Positions 46,201-57,190 of a stretch of DNA of 64,000 nucleotides are shown piece after piece. The stretch is taken from the NCBI GenBank assembly GCA_963575645.1, contig OY754465.1, forward strand, positions 3,720,001 to 3,784,000. The letters run 5' to 3'. Source of the stretch: Xanthostigma xanthostigma (taxonomy: Eukaryota; Arthropoda; Insecta; Raphidioptera; Raphidiidae). The notes below the pieces were generated by a model, which ran no database searches, was not told the DNA's origin, and was given only the letters and a program-made list of their open reading frames with translations. Made by a program: the position numbers and the translations under genes. The number at the start of each line of letters is the position of its first letter. Position 1 is the stretch's first letter.

Positions 46201-49200
46201 TCTTCTTTGAAACACTGCACCGTTTACATCTTTTTAACCGACTTCAAAAAAGGAGTAGGTTCTATAGTTCGACTGTATATATATTTTTTTTATGTATGTT
46301 CACTGATTTCTCCGTCAATTATGGACCGATTTTCAAATTTTTTTTTTATTCGAAAGAGTGCACTTCCGAGGTTCCCATCGGAACCAAGTCAGGATCTGAT
46401 GGTGGAATCCGGAGAAATCGAGGGAAACTCTCAAATTTCAAAGGCACGCATACTTGGCCTACCCATTGCAATACTTTATCTAACACTAAAAAGAGAAAAA
46501 TAAAATATTTTTAACAAAAAAAATTGAACCGACTTCAAAATATGCACTAAAAAGTAAAAAATATAACAATTATTGTTATTTTTGGAGTCGGTATCAGCCA
46601 AAATGAAATCTATTCCGAGAACTAGAGACATGTAAGATTTAAATTGCTACTTTCGAATTCCGATGTGACACCGACTTCAAAAATAACAATAATTGTTATT
46701 TTTTACTTTTTAGTGCATATTTTGAAGTCGGTTAAATTTTTTTTGTTAAAAATATTTTTATCTGCCTCTGTTCCATGAAACTCTGCATGCAGTTGCCTCT
46801 CTCAAGTGTCACAATCGAATACGAGTGCTAAATTAATTCATTATAATATAGAATGCATAGACAGATGGAATGAATTGTGTTTTTCACACGCATAGTATCT
46901 AACCATTTGAAGTATGAATGAATTGCACAGTCTGAATACGATTACTTACTTATCTTCGTCTGTTTTATGAAACACTATATGCAGGCGGCTCTCTCAAAAC
47001 TGACAATCGATACGGAGAGCAAAATTCATTCGAGAGTCGAAACATTCATCCACGCATAATACCAACACAACTATTATTATGATGATACCTTTCATTTTGA
47101 ATGAATCATTCGATGATAAAAAAGCAATAGTAATCTTTAGATTATAAAAATCGATTGATTATTCCCAAGTCAACTTGTAATATAATGCTATTCAGCTATC
47201 AATTAATTGAAAATTTTACATGCCTATACGGTAGTGATGATTTAGCTGTTTGCCATTTTTGCGTCATTAAATCAAAAGCAAATAAAATGCCATCAGATGG
47301 TACTTAACTAAACCCTCGGCGCGTGAATTTAACTCGCACTTATCCGGGCTTTTATATACTGATCAAGAAATAGCATTTTTTTTTTAAAGATTTCCGGTGT
47401 GTAAGTTAGAAATCTCAAGCTGCAATGTTATGATCAATTTTTTGCCGCCATGCATAAGTAACTCCAAATCACCATCAATATAAATACGAGCAAACATAAT
47501 ACAGGCTGATTTTTAAGTTGTTTCTTCTTTTTCAAGAGCGTGTAGAAATCAAATAGACGAACAAATATTTTAAATAACTTTTTTTATCAAAACTCAAAAA
47601 TAAGAGAGACACAGAATTTCAATGTTTAATTAAATTTTATTTAATTAATTCAAAAGCCCGGTTAACACCCGCGAATAAATGATAGCACGAATCGGAAATG
47701 CATCCAAAATAATACGCGGAAGACCCTTATCGCTACTACAAACATGGCTACGACGCACGCATCTTTGTGCCCAACAAAACGGGGACAATTTCTGTGAATA
47801 CTTGATAATGACATAACATATTTCCATAGTGACATAACATAACGCCAGGACCGACCTCAAAATTTAATAAAACTTTGAAAGCACGTTTCTCTTTCATTTT
47901 TGAGTTTCGATAAATAAGTTACTTAAAGTCTTTGTTCGACTATTTGATTTCTACACGCTGTTAAAAAAAAGGAATCAACTAAATCATTCTGTAGGTATAT
48001 ACGGTATGCACTACTACTGTACTAGCTCACAATAAATCAATAGTTCTGACAGTACTATCGGACATAATCTATAATATTTACCTACATGCGTCTGTAACTA
48101 AACACAGGCATGTCAGGTACCTGGCGTTGTGTTCATGCATGTATTTATTCTGAATTGTAGGTAATTAAATGCGCCGTATCTCTACTGAAATCTGCTATAA
48201 AATAAAACTTGTTTTATTACGGTGTACAACTCTAATATACAGATTATATACATGGTGTTCCGGGAGGAATCTGCCAAACTCCAGTGGTGTAGTCCTTGCG
48301 TCATTTTAATGAGGAAAAGTTATATCAACATAGGTTCGATTCGGAAAGGTTAGCGAGTTATTGAAGAAAACAGTCAAAACGGTAAGAAGGAGGCTTTGGA
48401 AACAATGCTTTCCTTTTGTGCTGTCACTTGTAATAGACCAAGATCCCAGACCCGCCAGACCTACGTCATTTCAGTACTGCTAAGATTTAATCGGTAAATG
48501 TACAATATTTATAGCCAGAGTGCCCGTCGGCAAAAATTTTATTGATACATAGTACATACTCTCCCCAAACTTTGTATATGGCTTCATTAGGCCTAGTCTG
48601 ACACCTATTTCCTCTATGACTTTCCTTGATTTTGGGGCGTTTTTCCTCTAAGCTTTCCGAAAGATGTCGTTTTGACGACATGTAAAAATTTATAGATACT
48701 GTTTGTTTTTTTTTTAATTGGGTAGCTTAAAAACTTCAACCAATGCGCTAAAATAATGTTCTCTGACAAATAACATGAACCATTTAAAATGTCTGACACC
48801 TCGAATATGTCGACCATATTCGAGGTGTCAGACATTTTAATTAATGGTTTGCCGACGGGCACTCTGACTATAAATACTGCATAGATTGCTAAACTCATAA
48901 CCCTACCTTTTGGCTTCGCTGTAGTGGAAGGAAAAAAGCCCCCGTTTTCAAGCTAGCAAATTGGCATACGTTCTTAACTAAATATTGTACATTTACTGAT
49001 AAAATCTTATAATATAATAATAATAATAAGTTCCTTTAACTCCTAAGTGGAGCATAGAGCCTCTACGAAAATTTTGAATCTAGTCCTATCTATATTTTTG
49101 ACAGGTAGTTCCTTGTTCCATAACTTCTTCACGAACAGTTCTTCTCCATGATCTTTTTGGTCTTCCTCTTTTTCGGTATCCCTGTGGGTTCCAATCCAAG

Positions 49201-51294
49201 GCTCTCTTCGCTATGTCGTCAACTGTCTTTCGTAGCGTGTGTCCTATCCAATTCCATTTCCTACGTTTTATAGTTATACAGATTTGTTCAAGACATGCAC
49301 GTTTCCAAAGTTCGTTGTTCGAGACGTGCTTGAAGATTGCTCTGAGACATTTGTTTATGAAGATTTGACATTAAATCTTAGCAGTACTGAAATGACGTAG
49401 GTATGGCGGGTCTGGGATCTTGATCTATCAACCGTTGTTAACGTCTTTGCTATCAATGGCCCACCTGTACAACGATACAGTTAACGATTGCCTTAACTAT
49501 TTGACATCCACAGAAACTGAAATGCATGACTTTTAAACCTGCGGATGAGCAGTAAATTATTGGAAACATGAGTCACTCATATACGTCGTTATCTGCCACT
49601 GAACTAGTGATGTGTCCGCATGACTCTTTATTGGAAGCTGTCTTCGTGCGCTCCGCTCATTAAAAAGAGTCGCTCAGAGAAACTCGTTCAAAAGAGCGAC
49701 ACTAGACAGTACGCACTGCACAAGAGTGCAGACTGCAGAGGTGTGAACTGTCATCATACATGCTCAAGAGTCACTTAGAATTACACAGCACAATACACAC
49801 ACTCAGCTCCGAGCTCATTTTAATATGATTCTGATCTTATATTATTCGCATTTCGGATAAACTATAAAGTATAATAAAAGCTTAACAATAATAATGTTTA
49901 TTGCTACAATATTATATCTTTGTCAACGACGTCAATGTGAATGGTTTAAGTCACTGTAAGTTTAGTACTATTGCACTTACAGTGTGCCATTCAACATTAA
50001 ATGACTCAGCAAAGATAACTCCGTACGTGCAAAATTTACTTGTGCCTCTGTGACCTGTGCTGTGTGCGGTCTGTAAATGTGCGACTGCAACAGGACAGAA
50101 CAGCTCAGCACAGAGCAATGGCGCTCGGAGTGAGTCATTCACAAAAAAAAGAGCGGTTCGCTCCGCTCCGTGAAAGGAGTCGTTCATTATGAACGACTCG
50201 CTCCGGAGCGACACATCACTAAACACTCAACCAGTCTCTTGAGGTCACGTTGTGAATGCTCACGCCAACGCGACGCAAACGTACGTACGATAGTACGTAA
50301 TACGTATGTTAAAATACCATTTTATACTAATCTTACCTCAATTTGTAAACTGTTAAGTGCATGATGCGCATATCCCAATTAGGATCCTATTTTAGCAAAG
50401 TCAAAATTTAAACTTATGTAAGAAATAATTCATTTTTAATAGCGGTCCCGCCCGGTTTCACCCGGGTGCAAAAAAACGAATGGGGGAGGGACATGAGTAC
50501 GCACTTTCATCTTAGTTTACCGAGATGAAAGTTGTGTCCAAATTTCATGATGATCGGAGTTACTGTTCAAAAGTTTTTGTCGAACGGACAAATTTTGAGA
50601 TACATTTTGCAACATTTTTCATTGATGGTCCGCTCCTATTGGTCGCAGCGTGATATTATATAGCCTATAGCCTTCCTCGATAAATGAGTTATCCAACAAA
50701 AAAAAATTTCAATTCGAACCAGTAGTTCCTGAGATTAGCGCGTTCAACCAAACAAACAAACTCTTCAGCTTTATATATTAGTATAGAACTATATACACTT
50801 CACAAAAGGTTAATAAACAACACAAGAGCAAACTGTAGATATAATACTCCACGTTTATAGGTTGTGGCGGCCATTATTATTTTTTCACGTGAATAAATAT
50901 TTATACCCTTGAAGTAAGACAGAATAGATTTATACCTGCAGTAAACATATCTATGGTTGGTCAATTGAATTATCGCTATTTATTCGGGGGAATAGTTATC
51001 TGAAGAACAAATGAACCCAATAACTACTTATGTTCGGTGAATATAATTAGTGTTAATATGTTAATATAATTAATTAGTGTTCAAAAATTTCCCTTGAAAA
51101 ATATTTACCTGTTAAGTGAAACCTTGGTCTTGCCGTGATAGTCACAAATGTTGCATGAGTAGGGTCGTGTATCGCTGTGAGTTACTTGCACATGGCTTTT
51201 CAGTTCGGAATTGGACCGCGCACTAAACACACATCCCTCGCGGTCACATCGGATGCCAGTACCGTGTCGAATCATGTGTTGCTGCAACGTGTGT
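39909..51294 (-). CDS. C2H2 zinc-finger protein gene, 3' part (4 exons)
   Basis: Exons 51109-51294, 44678-44831, 40968-41221 and 39909-40245 join in one frame through GT-AG junctions to a TAA stop (310 codons). The first finger is half present ([10 protein letters not shown]). Four fingers follow: CDREGC...H-x4-H, CNICDY...HLKTH (built across an exon junction), CPHCKFAG...HLRLH and CPHCTYSC...H-x6-H (also across a junction). The last finger, CKFCEYEEE...H-x4-H, is atypical with a longer spacer. The tail has a basic KRKK block, then an acidic and serine-rich C-terminus ending DAETEF. It is probably a nuclear DNA-binding transcription factor; I cannot name the orthologue. The 5' exons were not found between 51.3 and 64 kb. 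Confidence 0.9.
40590..40940. mobile_element. Harbinger-like MITE, diverged copy 3, in a zinc-finger gene intron
   Basis: Ends acacgagactggtttgtccg and ggaaaaaccagcctcgtatg; interior gaactgtcactgcgcgcgca shared with 12342-12755 and 33491-33944. It fills half of the 722-bp intron between exons c and d. Confidence 0.7.
40968..41221 (-). CDS. Zinc-finger gene exon c
   Basis: Acceptor ...tttttttacag. It starts [13 protein letters not shown], which finishes the finger from exon b, followed by YECKFCEY and KVHLLTKH. The donor GTGCGT at 40967 was chosen because it is the one that keeps phase with the last exon. Confidence 0.88.
41520..41625. repeat. Tigger/pogo-like terminal fragment
   Basis: cgttataaagaggttagagg followed by ttacactgta, typical of pogo-group ends; the partner end was not found. 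Confidence 0.55.
41885..42105. mobile_element. Small inverted-repeat MITE
   Basis: ccatgtgtggac ... gcctatttgac is mirrored by gtcaaataggc ... gtccacacaatgg. Confidence 0.6.
42145..42318 (+). repeat. Tandem duplication, two ~95-bp units
   Basis: The stretch beginning cgaaatagagcaagtgtttt and reaching cacgaatactttacgct occurs twice. Confidence 0.85.
42320..43360. other. Intronic sequence with a reverse V fragment
   Basis: A reverse partial V unit lies at 42575-42720 with gcccaattggctggaatttt repeated twice. A (TTA)n run is at 42931-42946. Otherwise no feature. Confidence 0.5.
43369..43905 (+). repeat. Tandem array of repeat V, three ~180-bp units
   Basis: Units start near 43369, 43553 and 43734, each with caattgggcgacgggaccat and atcgcgtgaggtgacgc-like segments. 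The single unit at 35270-35450 suggests local amplification. Confidence 0.9.
43905..44345 (+). repeat. Repeat family S, copy 3
   Basis: Directly follows the V array; ends with gatttttgacctaaactagt as in copy 2. Confidence 0.75.
44380..44490 (-). mobile_element. tRNA-derived SINE head
   Basis: The reverse strand has tagcgtagtggtgagagca, an RNA polymerase III A box in tRNA-like context, followed by gcattcgggggcagatgtgg near a degenerate B box. It looks like a 5' SINE fragment in the intron just downstream of exon b. Confidence 0.6.
44678..44831 (-). CDS. Zinc-finger gene exon b
   Basis: Acceptor ...attgttacag, donor GTATGT; ends in phase 0. HLKTH completes the finger from exon a; [21 protein letters not shown] is whole; [11 protein letters not shown] starts the next. 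Confidence 0.93.
44865..45286. repeat. Partial copy of MITE family T
   Basis: It shares acagcgtgtagaaatcaaat and ggcgttatgttatgtcacta with 47503-47995. It is broken where the element at 45287 begins. Confidence 0.75.
45287..45799. mobile_element. Inverted-repeat element with Ginger/KRBA2-like coding fragment
   Basis: Arms of about 70-75 bp: acaaaactagttttgcgcat ... ggacagtactagt at the left, with the mirror image at 45724-45799. A related terminal segment recurs near 45872. It looks like a non-autonomous DNA transposon. Confidence 0.75.
45551..45775 (+). pseudogene. KRBA2-like (GIN/Ginger transposon-type) N-terminal fragment
   Basis: Encodes [33 protein letters not shown] and [16 protein letters not shown], which resembles the N-terminal region of KRAB-A-domain-2-like proteins of aphids and other insects as I remember them, just before the zinc and integrase parts. 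The frame then runs into the inverted repeat, so only about 55 residues are of the original protein. Confidence 0.5.
46220..46760. mobile_element. Repeat with 'accgacttcaaaa' termini and a ~100-bp inverted pair
   Basis: gaaccgacttcaaaatatgc (46526) is mirrored by gcatattttgaagtcggtta near 46716, and a first ccgacttcaaaaaaggagta lies at 46238. This terminus is widespread in insect genomes in my memory. Confidence 0.7.
46780..47500. other. Intronic sequence without recognised features
   Basis: A weak direct repeat of about 190 bp (gaaactctgcatgcag / gaaacactatatgcag) near 46787 and 46970. Confidence 0.4.
47503..47995. mobile_element. MITE family T, full copy
   Basis: Inverted arms of about 100 bp share gcgtgtagaaatcaaatag at the left and ctatttgatttctacacgc at the right. 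Partial copies at 1430-1650 and 44865-45286. Confidence 0.85.
48782..48841. repeat. Near-perfect short palindrome
   Basis: aaaatgtctgacacctcgaa is mirrored by ttcgaggtgtcagacatttt around a tcga centre; about 27-bp arms. Confidence 0.9.
49012..49370 (-). pseudogene. LINE 3' fragment (RTE-like ORF end) with (TTA)n tail
   Basis: The minus strand encodes [19 protein letters not shown], then [18 protein letters not shown], a C-terminal signature common to RTE-like LINE polyproteins, and then a stop. An (ATT)n-type tail is at 49012-49028. 5'-truncated. Confidence 0.7.
49605..50221. mobile_element. hAT-type MITE family W, copy 2
   Basis: Inverted ends tagtgatgtgtcc and gcgacacatcacta; no clear 8-bp duplication left. 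Interior shared with 53288-54193. Confidence 0.85.
50440..50786 (+). repeat. Dispersed repeat X, copy 2
   Basis: Same start (gcggtcccgcccggtttca) and end (cagctttatatattagtata) as 9248-9657. Confidence 0.75.
51109..51294 (-). CDS. Zinc-finger gene exon a (first found)
   Basis: Acceptor ...tttataacag, donor GTAAAT; ends in phase 2. It holds the end of one finger, one full finger and most of the next ([15 protein letters not shown]). Its own acceptor and phase show that at least one exon lies upstream. Confidence 0.9.
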
Positions 51295-51363
51295 CTGTTA
51301 TAAACAAAATAGAAACGAATCAGTACGTATTAACAAACAAAAAAAACCCTACTTTATCTAATA

Positions 51364-52275
51364 GCTAGCGGCCCGGCCCGGTTTCATCCGGGTGCGATAG
51401 ATATATTTTGTGTTATCGGAAAAGTCTGCTAACTGTAATGCAAACGACTACAGTGCAGAAATGTCTGCAATTTCTACCAGATTTGCTTCTGAACTAATAG
51501 CTTTGAGCAAATTCTGCCAGATTTGTTTCTGAACTAATAGCTTTGAGCAAATTCTGCCAGATTTGTTTCTGAACTTGTATTGTTGCCTTGAGCTGGCAAG
51601 ATCGCCATGTAGTATTGCCGTTAACTGGCAGGATCGCCGTGTAGTGTTGGTGGTTAATCAGGTTCTTTTAAATTAGTAAAACTATTGAATTTGATTTAAT
51701 AATGCTTTATTTACTTTACCAACGTCGACCTACGCCAGCTCGCGCTGGTATAGCCACGTACGTCCACCACCTGACTTCTTCCTTCCTTCCAAATACACAT
51801 ATATTTATATCATTCAGAATGCAAACGTCGCGTTATAAACTAGAACGATTATTACTAACCGTTTTAAATTAACATATCTTGCAGTTCTACATTTCAAAAT
51901 AATGATATACGTAACTATATCCTACTTACTGATGTATCCACTACAAACTAATAGCTTTGAGCAAATTCTACCAGATTTGCTTCTGAACTAATAGCTTCGA
52001 GCGAATTCTAACAGATGTCGCTACTTGGTACTAAAACAGTTTTTTTTTTGTTTGCTTCTGAACTAATAGCTTTGAGTAAATTCTATCAGATGTCGTTACA
52101 TGTTACCAAAACATTTTTTTAGAGAAAACACCGTAATTTTGTAGAAAATATTTAATAAAAACTATCCTATAGTTAGACCAAGCAAGACATTTAGAAAATG
52201 TAATTTAAAATCGGTTCAGTGGTTTTGGAGATAAGCGCGGACGAACATCGTGACACGAGATTTTTATATATTTAT
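51364..52275 (+). repeat. Dispersed repeat Y, copy 3, with extra sequence inside
   Basis: Start at 51364 and end near 52275 match 29835-30242. A segment at about 51580-51945 is not in the other copies and is probably an insertion. The unit ctgaactaatagctttgagc is repeated. Confidence 0.7.
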
Positions 52276-52324
52276 GTTACCGGCCAAACCCGATTTCAGG
52301 ACAAACTAGTTTGGCCTACTATTC

Positions 52325-52817
52325 ATATACAGATAGTATCAAATCAAAACAGTCCATAGAACATTCTGTGTGTAAGACAGAGACGATATTATATAAAGCA
52401 CTAAAGCAGTAAGTAAGAATGAGATAAATGATCGCTAATAGTTACTGTGGTTATACAATCTGATAGTATCGTCTTTGTTTTCTACAGTAAAAATCACAAT
52501 TTTATCAAATGTCAGTATTCACTAGTGAAATTATTGATAAAATGGCTATTTATACTGTTCGGGAAAAAATCCAAATAATTAAATGGTTTTATGGTTGTAA
52601 TTCAACCGCCAACATAATAAATGTATTTGTAGTTGTTTTAATTGATAAATTGGTAAAAAGATTTACAGTGTACGTAATTATTTATTTACGTAACCACAGT
52701 AACTATATTAGCGATCATTTATCTCATTCTTACTTACTGCTTTAGATCTTTATATATCGTCTCTGTCTTACACACAGAATGTCCTATGGACCGTTTTGAT
52801 TTGATACAATCTGTATA
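52325..52817. mobile_element. TIR element with ~130-bp arms and an HTH-like fragment
   Basis: Arms 52325-52453 and 52690-52817 are imperfect inverted copies (agtatcaaatcaaaacagtc / gaccgttttgatttgatac) next to TA. The middle encodes MAIYTVREKIQIIKWFYGC, similar in style to the N-terminal helix-turn-helix of insect mariner-like transposases. Confidence 0.75.
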
Positions 52818-53279
52818 TATAGATTTTAAGTTTTTGACGAAATTTCAAATTAGATGTGCAGTTTATAGGTTCGCGGTGGGACGACTGGAAGGGGGAGGGG
52901 GCTGTTAGGTCCACGATCAATTATGAAAATTTGCATTTAAAAATTTTGTACTTATAGATAAGTTGAGGTGAGTTTAGACCATCCCTGCCCACTTTACCAA
53001 TCGTTTGTGCGTATTTCTTTTTTGATAATTGATTAATGACTACACGCACTGTGATTAATTTTATATTTAAAATTAACACGCTAATAAGTCAAAGGGAGAC
53101 ATTATAAAATGTTAATTTTTTTATTCTGACAACTCATTTATTTTTAATGTAACGATCATTTTAAAAAAGTGTAATGTTTACAGTATCTTCATTATTTATA
53201 TCGTTATTTCAAATGTGGCATAATATATCATTATTTTTATGTTCAGTTAAGTTTATTTTCTACATTTAAGTGACCACTA
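52818..53279. other. No feature recognised
   Basis: AT-rich sequence without motifs. Confidence 0.35.
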
Positions 53280-53287
53280 CTATACAG

Positions 53288-54193
53288 TAGTGATGTGTCC
53301 ACATGACTCTTTATTGGGAGCTGGCTCCGTGCGCTCCGCTCACTATAAACAGTCGCTCAGAACGAGTCGTTCAAAGGAGCGACATTAGACAGTACGCACT
53401 ACACAAGAGTGCAGACTGCAGAGGTGTGAACTGTCATCATAGCTCAGGAGTCATGTAGCACAGCACAATACACACACTCAGCTCTGAGCTCATTTTAATA
53501 TGATTCTGATCTTATATTATTTGCATTTCGGATAAACTATAAAGTATAATAAAAGCTTAACAATAATAATGTTTATTGTTACAATATTATATTATCTTTG
53601 TCAACGACGTCAATGTGAATGGTTTAAGTCACTGTTAAGCTTAGTACTATTACGATTACAGTGTGTCATTCAACATTAAATGACTCAGCAAAGATAACTC
53701 CGTACGTGCAAAGTTTACTAGTGCCTCTGTGGCCTGTGCTGTGTGCGCTCTGTAAATGTACGAATGCAACGGTACAGAAAAGCTCAGCACAGAGCAATGG
53801 CGCTCGGACTGAGTCATTCACAAAAAAAAGAGCGACTCGATCCGCTCCGAGAAGTGAGTCCTAATGCTTATTGTTACAATATTATATCTTTGTCAACGAC
53901 GTCAATGTGAATGGTTTAAGTCACTGTTAAGCTTAGTACTATTACGCTTACAGTGTGTCATTCAACATTAAATGACTCAGCAAAGATAACTCCGTACGTG
54001 CAAAGTTTACTAGTGCCTCTGTGGCCTGTGCTGTGTGCGTTCTGTAAATGTGCGAATGCAACGGTACAGAACAGCTCAGCACAGAGCAATGGCGCTCGGA
54101 GTGAGTCATTCACAAAAAAAAAGAGCGACTCGCTCCGCTCCGAGTAAGGAGTCGTTCATTATGAACGACTCGCTCAGGAGCGACACATCACTA
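53288..54193. mobile_element. hAT-type MITE family W, copy 3, with internal duplication
   Basis: Inverted ends tagtgatgtgtc / gacacatcacta; perfect 8-bp duplication ctatacag at 53280-53287 and 54194-54201. About 285 bp of the interior occur twice in tandem (starting near 53575 and 53870). Confidence 0.92.
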
Positions 54194-54409
54194 CTATACA
54201 GTGCTAGTTATTTTTCACGGATTGTGCTGAAAGGTATGTTTACAAATAGAAATCAAACAATTTCGCTTAAAATGCTGCCGACTCAAAGATAAAAGCAATT
54301 TTTTACGTGAGTATTTTCTTGTTAACGATATTTCATGTTGTAGATCTATACAGCCAGTTACCGCCAACAATACTTCACTTATTACTCAGATAAGGTATTT
54401 TTAAATGGG

Positions 54410-54875
54410 GAATTAGGCTTTTGAAAAAAAAATAATTATCGATTTTTTTATTGTATTTTAAAACTTTATTATAAATAATATTGATAATCGATGCGAAAAA
54501 CTTTCAAAAAACTTTTTTTAAATTAATTATAAGCAATTTAAAATTGATAAAATATTAAAAAAAATCACGTGATTGCAAACGCACTAAAATTGTTTTTGAC
54601 AGTTGTGACGTCATAATGGTAAAATGTATATACGCAGTATACTATCAATGGCTTCTACATGTATTATTATAATAATATAAATTACCATTATGACGTCACA
54701 TTATGTTCGGGAAATGTCGGCGCGTTCTCGGAACTGGGTACAAAAATTTATTTTTAATTTGATATAACTTTTGAATTATAACGAAAATAAAATAAAAAAT
54801 AGTTTTGTTATAAAACTTATATACGATCTTTCCATTTATGACAAAAAAAAATTCATTCAAAAGCCCAATTATAAA
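54410..54875. mobile_element. Inverted-repeat MITE
   Basis: Ends aattaggcttttgaa and ttcaaaagcccaatt; an inner pair tgacgtcataatggtaa / ttaccattatgacgtca at 54608 and 54685. Confidence 0.75.
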
Positions 54876-54939
54876 ACGGTCGAATAAAAAAAAAAATTGG
54901 TGACTGATGATGAGATACTGTTTTAATAACTTGAGATAT

Positions 54940-55388
54940 TAAAATAATAGTTGGGTGACTAAATTACTAAGTGAGCGACTAAATTACTAAGTGAGCGACT
55001 AGAATACCTTCGGTAATTTTGAAGCAAATATCTTCTTTTGTTTTTACTTTTTATTTTTTTTTTTCACTTTAAGACTACAAGTTAAAACTCACATTTTCAT
55101 GAAGATTAAAAACCACCGTTTTTTTTGATAAAGGGGTATGCGAATTGTCTCGCAGTGAAACGCGATGGAGCAAATGTTAAGTTTTTAAAAAAACAATTCC
55201 GGGGTGAACGATAACGGGGTATGCGAATTAAATAGTTAATTATTTGAATAGAACTGCGTTTTCTAAAAAATGAGAGTCGATTAAATATATATTTTTTAGA
55301 AAACGCAGTTCTATTCAAACAATTAACTATTAACAACTTAGTAATTTAGTCGCTCACTTAGTAATTTAGTCATCCAACTATTATTTTC
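54940..55388. mobile_element. Foldback element with repeated termini
   Basis: Left arm agttgggtgactaaattact, with ctaagtgagcgactaaatta repeated, is mirrored by 55335-55388. An inner hairpin (55226-55331) has arms of about 40 bp with gaatagaactgcgttttcta. Confidence 0.85.
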
Positions 55389-56120
55389 TCGTCACGCGCA
55401 GTCAGTCGCTCACTTAGTAATACAGTAACCAAATTGATTACTTTTGTCACCAAAATTGTAATTTACAGTCATTCGTTTAAATACTACCCAATAAATAATA
55501 GTAATATCTACACGGAAGACATAGTTAGTGTCGCATAAATATAGCTACCTATAGCAACCATTCACGTGATCAATTGGTACACTAAATTAACGACTGTTAT
55601 AACAGAAACCAATAGCAACTATAACGCCACCAATGCTTTCAAAACATTATGTACACATTTTAAAACTAAAGATAAGCATTCTAAAATTTATGAACAAATT
55701 CTTAATTGAGCAATACAGATTTTGATAAAATAAAACAAAGGTTTAGAATCGTTTAAGGAACAGTTGAAGACAGTCAGTATGCGCGGCAAAGCAGAACGAC
55801 AGGAGGTTTGTAGTCCCGTACACCACCTCAAATTTACGACCATCACCGGCTTAAAAGTATGCAATAAATCCCCTTCATGGCCGCTTAAAAATCCGCCCTC
55901 TGTATAGCGGCTGTGATGATGATAATGATGATGACGATGATGCAGGTAGGGGGCGTGATGTGAATGCCAGAGAGAGAGAGAGAAAGAAACAAGACACAGA
56001 CAAGGTGCATAAGTACCCAATACTATAATAATATTATACGGTAAAATAACGTATACGCGTGGGCAGCTAGTTTTATTATAAAATAAAAATCGTCAATTAA
56101 TATTGTTACCCACATCAGCC
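55389..56120. other. No gene recognised
   Basis: Short repeats gatgatgatgatg and (ag)n near 55915-55985. Confidence 0.4.
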
Positions 56121-56488
56121 GCCACTAATGCTGCGCGCAGGTCGCAGATAGAAGAGTTTTTGTAGAAGCGGGTAGAGAAGGGTTTTCGAACATTCGAGAA
56201 AAAGCCCGCAGAATTGCGTAAGTTGAATATCGACGCAGGTAGATTTTTATTCCAGAATGGTCGATCACGCGGCAGCAGAGATCACCGCGCCTGCAGTTCA
56301 CAAGTCAGTTAGACAGTTTGTGTAAGTACACGACAGTTGCTAGACATACATCATTTGTTTTCTAGAGCGCTTAGATAAATATATCTTGTATGAATTTCTG
56401 TGTATATAGTGACTTTGTATAATTTTTTTTATTACTTAGAAGTCGTTGTTGTGTTTGTTACATTATTTCTATTTTATTTCCATTATAT
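56120..56488 (+). mobile_element. Probable LTR fragment, plus strand (fossil)
   Basis: Composition and the 3' part (gactttgtat ... gtgtttgttac) resemble the LTR at 11202-11818. It lies head-to-head with the next LTR. Confidence 0.4.
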
Positions 56489-57115
56489 TGTAACAAAACT
56501 GTCCTAGTTCGTGGTGGAAATTATTTATTTACAATAATAAACATTTAACAAAACAGTTAAACACACAAACGAAAAGTAGGTACTTCTTTAACTTTACAGA
56601 AACAAAACAACAGTTCTAAATAATAAAATAGAAGAATACAAAGTCACTATACACAAGATTATTTACAACACAGGAGCACACCAAAATTTATTTAACACAC
56701 TTAATTATTAAATATATATACATGTTCTATTTATATATAGTACATTATTTTTAAGCAGTTCATTTATTTATTTCTCTTAGCAGTTACCTCAGTATTGTTC
56801 ACTGACTATTAATTTATGTCGATTGTTCACGCAATATATCACTGTCCCCGCATCACTCTGTATCACTGTCGTATCAAGACTACCCCCGATCGTGAGCTAT
56901 CTCGTGGTTTATATAGGCGCTGAATCGTTTTTTCCTTTGTTGCTTTCTTTGTTGTCTGGAATTTGGCAACAAAGCCCTTTTTAACTACACATATTGTTAG
57001 AAAAACGATCAAGTCGATTGTTGTCTCCCACAACAATATGTGTCTCATTGTTAGATTGACAAGTCGATTATTGTCTCACGAACTTGTTTGTCGTCTCAAC
57101 TGGGAGTTTGTAACA
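56489..57115 (-). mobile_element. Solo LTR, minus strand (fossil)
   Basis: Runs TG to CA over 627 bp, flanked by ATAT on both sides as a 4-bp duplication. It has a TATA-like box on the minus strand near 56910-56920 and no coding part. Similar to 11202-11818. Confidence 0.65.
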
Positions 57116-57190
57116 ATATAAGAGAAGTATTTTTAGTTTGTTTATTTGTTTTGTTAGCATGTTTATTGTTGAAAATCAATATGTACCACC

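Larger units (their letters stand above)
48431..49430. mobile_element. Nested inverted-repeat element
   Basis: Outer arms of about 60 bp: gatcccagacccgccagacc (48442) mirrored near 49400-49425. A second pair (gccagagtgcccgtcggc / gccgacgggcactctgac, 48514 and 48851) lies inside, and a LINE fragment sits in the right half. Confidence 0.75.

Noticed and set aside
53661-54292. Open frames in the family W repeats ([17 protein letters not shown]...)
   Set aside because: They recur because the hAT MITE is repeated; the ends do not agree between copies and no domain is visible.
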